From: Amborella trichopoda
Taxonomy: Eukaryota > Streptophyta > Magnoliopsida > Amborellales > Amborellaceae
DNA length: 64,000 bases
NCBI RefSeq assembly: GCF_000471905.2
Contig: NW_006498246.1
Coordinates: 791,570 to 855,569 of the forward strand
Direction of reading: 5' to 3'
Shown: positions 61,064 through 64,000 of the stretch, in pieces
How the letters are laid out: each line of letters starts with the position of its first letter
Numbering within the stretch: position 1 is the stretch's first letter
Notes under the pieces: generated by a model
Seen by the model: only the letters and a program-made list of their open reading frames with translations
What the model was told of the DNA's origin: nothing
Databases searched by the model: none
Translations under genes and position numbers: made by a program

Positions 61064-62852
61064 GTAAGATTGTCTCTTATTGTATACATTTCTTTTTTAT
61101 TTTGTCGAAAGGGATTGTGTATGAGACTTTTTTTTATATAAAAGTAGCTATTTTGCAATGGGGTGCGGCACGCGGACAGGGTGTTGCATTTCATCTCAAC
61201 CAGTTGTTGAGTGGTTGAGATGAATTATTACTTTCATGGGATCGATAGTTTGCCACTTGAGTGGTGCATGGTTCATCTCGACCGTTCATTGTTGATGACA
61301 AATGTTTGAGTCGATCTGCAGCACATTCGGTGTGTTGTGCTTGTGTTTGGACCTTTTTATAAGACATAAAGATAACTTCTTTTAGTTACCATTTCCTCTT
61401 TTGATATGGCTGTTATATGAGTAGAATTTGATATGGCTCGTGGTTCTCGTAATGATATATTTTTCCCAAGTATATTGTGATCCATATGTCATAAAACAAA
61501 GTGTCCATTACTTTCACATCAATGATGAATGGTGATGGGGAGAGATTGGGACCCATCATGAGTCATGTCATGTTCATGCTGTTCTGTCAATCAGACGGAT
61601 ATCGATGGCACTCATGACCATAGGTTTTCCTTGTTTTTATAGATTATTCTTTTCATTTTTTTGGTTTATTCAGTAGAGAAGACAGGCCCCTATTCATTTT
61701 TTCAAGTATTAAGAAATAACTTTTTGAAAGTGTTAGTAGGGTGGTGTTAGTGGTAGGGATGAAAACTACAACGTGGTGACTAAAGTGAGGGGGTGCCATC
61801 ACCACAACCCCAGCCTGTCCCTATAATTGTTATTGTCCTATAGAAATATCCCTCCATGAACACATATGACCATGGATTTTCTACAATCATACGGATCATA
61901 TTATAGTGATATGGATGTTATTATGATTATTATTTGCTTTTCTCCATTTTCTGTATAGAGTTATACATGATCTGCCTATATGTCTGGTTTGTGGATGACA
62001 CTTGCAGGGGGAGCCTGTGGGTATGGAGACCTGAACCAGCAGGGCTATGGGCTGCAAACGGCAGCGTTGAGCAGTGCAATGTTCAATGATGGGCTCAAGT
62101 GTGGGTCGTGCTATGAGATCAGATGCACTGGGGAAGCCAAGTGGTGCCTCGGAAGGCGACGCTCCATAGTTGTGACTGCCACAAACCTATGCCCCCCTAA
62201 TTGGGATCAACCCAGCGACAATGGCGGGTGGTGCAACCCGCCCCGGCACCACTTCGACCTCGCCATGCCGGCATTCCTCACCTTGGCCAAGTACGAGGCC
62301 GGGATTGTCCCCGTGGCCTATCGCAGGCAAGTCACTATACGAACATGCTTAGCAGTTCTATATGATAAGCTATTCCTGAAATTAGTTTTTTTTAATATAA
62401 CCTCAAGCGTTCTGTTGTTTCCTTTTTGGTCCAATGATCTCTAATAAACACATGGTTCTAATTTCACCACATCCATAGGCATCAATCTGAGCTTATCTTC
62501 ATCTCTGATAGAATGAATCAATGGTTGCGATTGCAGGGTCCCTTGCAAGAAGAAGGGGGGAATGCGATTCACTATAACGGGACACCAGTACTTCAATTTG
62601 GTGCTCGTGTGGAACGTGGGGGGTGCCGGAGACATTGTGAGGATGCGTGTGAAGGGCAAAAAGATGGGGTGGGTCGACATGAAGCGCAATTGGGGTCAAA
62701 ATTGGCAATCAGATATCGACCTCACAGGCCAGTCTCTCTCTTTTAGGGTCACTACCAGTGATGAGAGGGTGTCCACTTCTTGGCATGTTGTCCCCCCGAG
62801 TTGGCAATTTGGCCAGACCTTCATTAGCAAGAAGAACTTCAGGGCCAAGTGA
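60913..62852 (+). CDS. EXPA: Alpha-expansin (EXPA), 3 exons
   Basis: A secreted wall-loosening protein that slips cellulose-matrix contacts during growth without hydrolysis. Exons are 60913-61063, 62008-62326 and 62537-62852, which together encode 261 residues, the usual family length. Residues 1-22 are a strongly hydrophobic signal peptide. The mature protein starts near KKYGQYRGG, then [20 protein letters not shown]. Domain 1 (six-stranded double-psi barrel, GH45-like) is about 38-157 with cysteines C54, C82, C85, C90, C97, C112 and C126, and the HFD motif H132-F133-D134 preceded by GGWCNPP, which marks alpha- rather than beta-expansins. Domain 2 (CBM63-like) is about 165-257, with NWGQNWQS and WQFGQTF (246-252). 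[10 protein letters not shown] replaces the commoner CLPGSIVV. Intron 1 (944 bp) is GT-AG. Intron 2 (210 bp) is GC-AG. All exons are open. Confidence 0.95.
62008..62326 (+). CDS. EXPA: Expansin exon 2: barrel domain
   Basis: Encodes [20 protein letters not shown] through AGIVPVAYR and two bases of R157. The acceptor is CTTGCAG|GGG. The donor is CGCAG|GCAAGT, a GC donor with otherwise consensus flanks. Confidence 0.93.
62537..62852 (+). CDS. EXPA: Expansin exon 3: CBM63-like domain
   Basis: Encodes the end of R157 to K261 and [43 protein letters not shown] and [10 protein letters not shown]. The acceptor is GATTGCAG|GGT. Confidence 0.93.
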
Positions 62853-64000
62853 GGAAGGTTTCTCTTTCTCTTTTTCTTTTTATTTTTTTATGCTAGGTGA
62901 AGAAGAGGAAGATCTTTCTCACTTGGTGACGGAGATACCTCTCTCTCTCATTTACTGTAAAACATTGCCTTTTATTTTGTTTATTTTGATTTTAATAAGT
63001 TTCTACATGTTCCACTAACCTCCCATCCCATTTATGTACACAATAGATATGCTGACACTGGCCTTTGAAGTTTACTTTGAGATTCACTGCATTTGGTTCC
63101 ATTATGCTTTTGTTCCACATAATTACTATTCAACTAGAAAAGAACATAAGTTTTTGTTGTAGTGATTAGAGTAAGGATGAGGTTTGTATAAGGTTGATGC
63201 ATTAAACATCCAAGTAAGACACCTTCAAATGAAGTTGAAAGATATTGTTACATGGTTGCAAATCCCCGTGATGGTCTAAAACTCTATTTTTATCTCTAAT
63301 TATGAAATTTAAAGCTTCAAAAATAATGTAAATCTACGAATACCTAAAAAACTCGAAAATGGATGATTCAAATAATGTATTACAAGATGCAGTATTTGTA
63401 AGAATTGAAATCCTTCTTTCCCGAGAAAATCAATTGGAGGGTTTTTTGGCAACAGTTTGACCTTTTCAAGTGAGTTTTTAAGGTGCGCCTAAGTATCTAA
63501 AAGAAAAATTATAATGTAGTATTTGTTTGGTTTCCAATAGAATGATGCAGTTCTTGAAACATCCGAGTTCGAATCTACTTATGTGCAAATTTTGAGAACC
63601 AACTAACTTCCACTTTTCAAAATGGCTTATCCTACGATGCAAAACCATCCGCTTTTATAACGAAAACACCGGCTCGCCTTTATTACAGTAAATGCTCGAC
63701 TGAGATAGGAAGTTGGCGATCCAAAGTCTCATGGCTTTTTCTATTTTTATAAATCAGATTGATATGAAATTTTGTGTCCCGTATGGAGGATTCAAATAGA
63801 ATGCTAAAAAATATTTTTAGACCATGACAAACCCACTACAGCAAAACAACTGGGGTAATTTAGTAACTTTTCACTTGCCAAAATAATTTTGTAATATTTT
63901 ATTTGATGTGCCATGATAAAAACTTAAATGCTCCGACTTTTGTATCAATCCAATCTCTATAAAAAGTTAAAAATAAAATCCTATCACAAAATACTAATAG
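62853..64000. other. 3' flank of expansin, MITE-like remnant
   Basis: The expansin 3' untranslated region should lie in the first 200 bases or so; AATAAG at about 62994 is a weak polyadenylation candidate. About 63160-63510 resembles the TATAGAGCC MITE family (GTTTGTATAAGG, AAATTTAAAGCTTCAAAAAT, TACAAGATGCAGTATTT), but the ends are decayed. No further gene to the window end. Confidence 0.45.

Noticed and set aside
1..64000. CRISPR arrays, bacterial operons, rRNA or tRNA genes
   Set aside because: None seen. Repeats here lack the regular short repeat/unique spacer pattern, genes are spliced with plant splice sites, and no cloverleaf or rRNA sequence was recognised by eye.

Overview
This is plant nuclear DNA from a flowering plant. 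The evidence is a complete spliced chloroplast pheophorbide a oxygenase (PAO) gene, an intact alpha-expansin gene, a decayed land-plant PPR gene, and a dense load of Copia-type and other LTR retrotransposons, RTE and L1-type LINEs, and MITEs. The very long introns and nested repeats suggest a fairly large, repeat-rich genome. I cannot name the species from sequence alone. A 20-N run at 56854-56873 marks an assembly gap.

Layout. 1-3617: non-genic, with the 3' end of an RTE LINE (about 1735-2290, minus). 3618-5697 (minus): a PPR gene resembling Arabidopsis At5g39710/EMB2745, broken by several frameshifts and one short deletion. 7316-12445: a tandem array of a roughly 733-bp AT-rich unit, about seven copies. 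12540-13240: a LINE tail cut by a PIF/Harbinger-like element (13241-15172) whose interior is a degenerate minisatellite. 15878-42957 (minus): PAO in seven exons over 27 kb. 43260-57560: intergenic stack of MITEs, a deleted LTR retrotransposon with a different LINE in each LTR, and a LINE split by a solo LTR that itself holds a MITE. 58223-59719: a second Harbinger-like element of the same minisatellite type. 60913-62852 (plus): alpha-expansin in three exons, the second intron having a GC-AG boundary.

PAO carries the most striking structure. Its exons join in frame into 540 residues with Rieske, mononuclear-iron and CxxC motifs intact, yet its introns hold four LTRs of one family. Intron 6 has a 9.2-kb element with no recognisable coding capacity (20540-29760, TSD ATTAA). 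Intron 2 has two complete solo LTRs in opposite orientation (34604-37372, TSD CAACC; 37489-40294, TSD ATATA), so the PAO pre-mRNA contains about 2.8-kb inverted arms separated by 116 bp.

The genes do not form a functional cluster: PAO acts in chlorophyll breakdown, the expansin in wall loosening, and the PPR relative in organellar RNA metabolism. Exon limits were set by reading splice sites against remembered family conservation. No database search was run.
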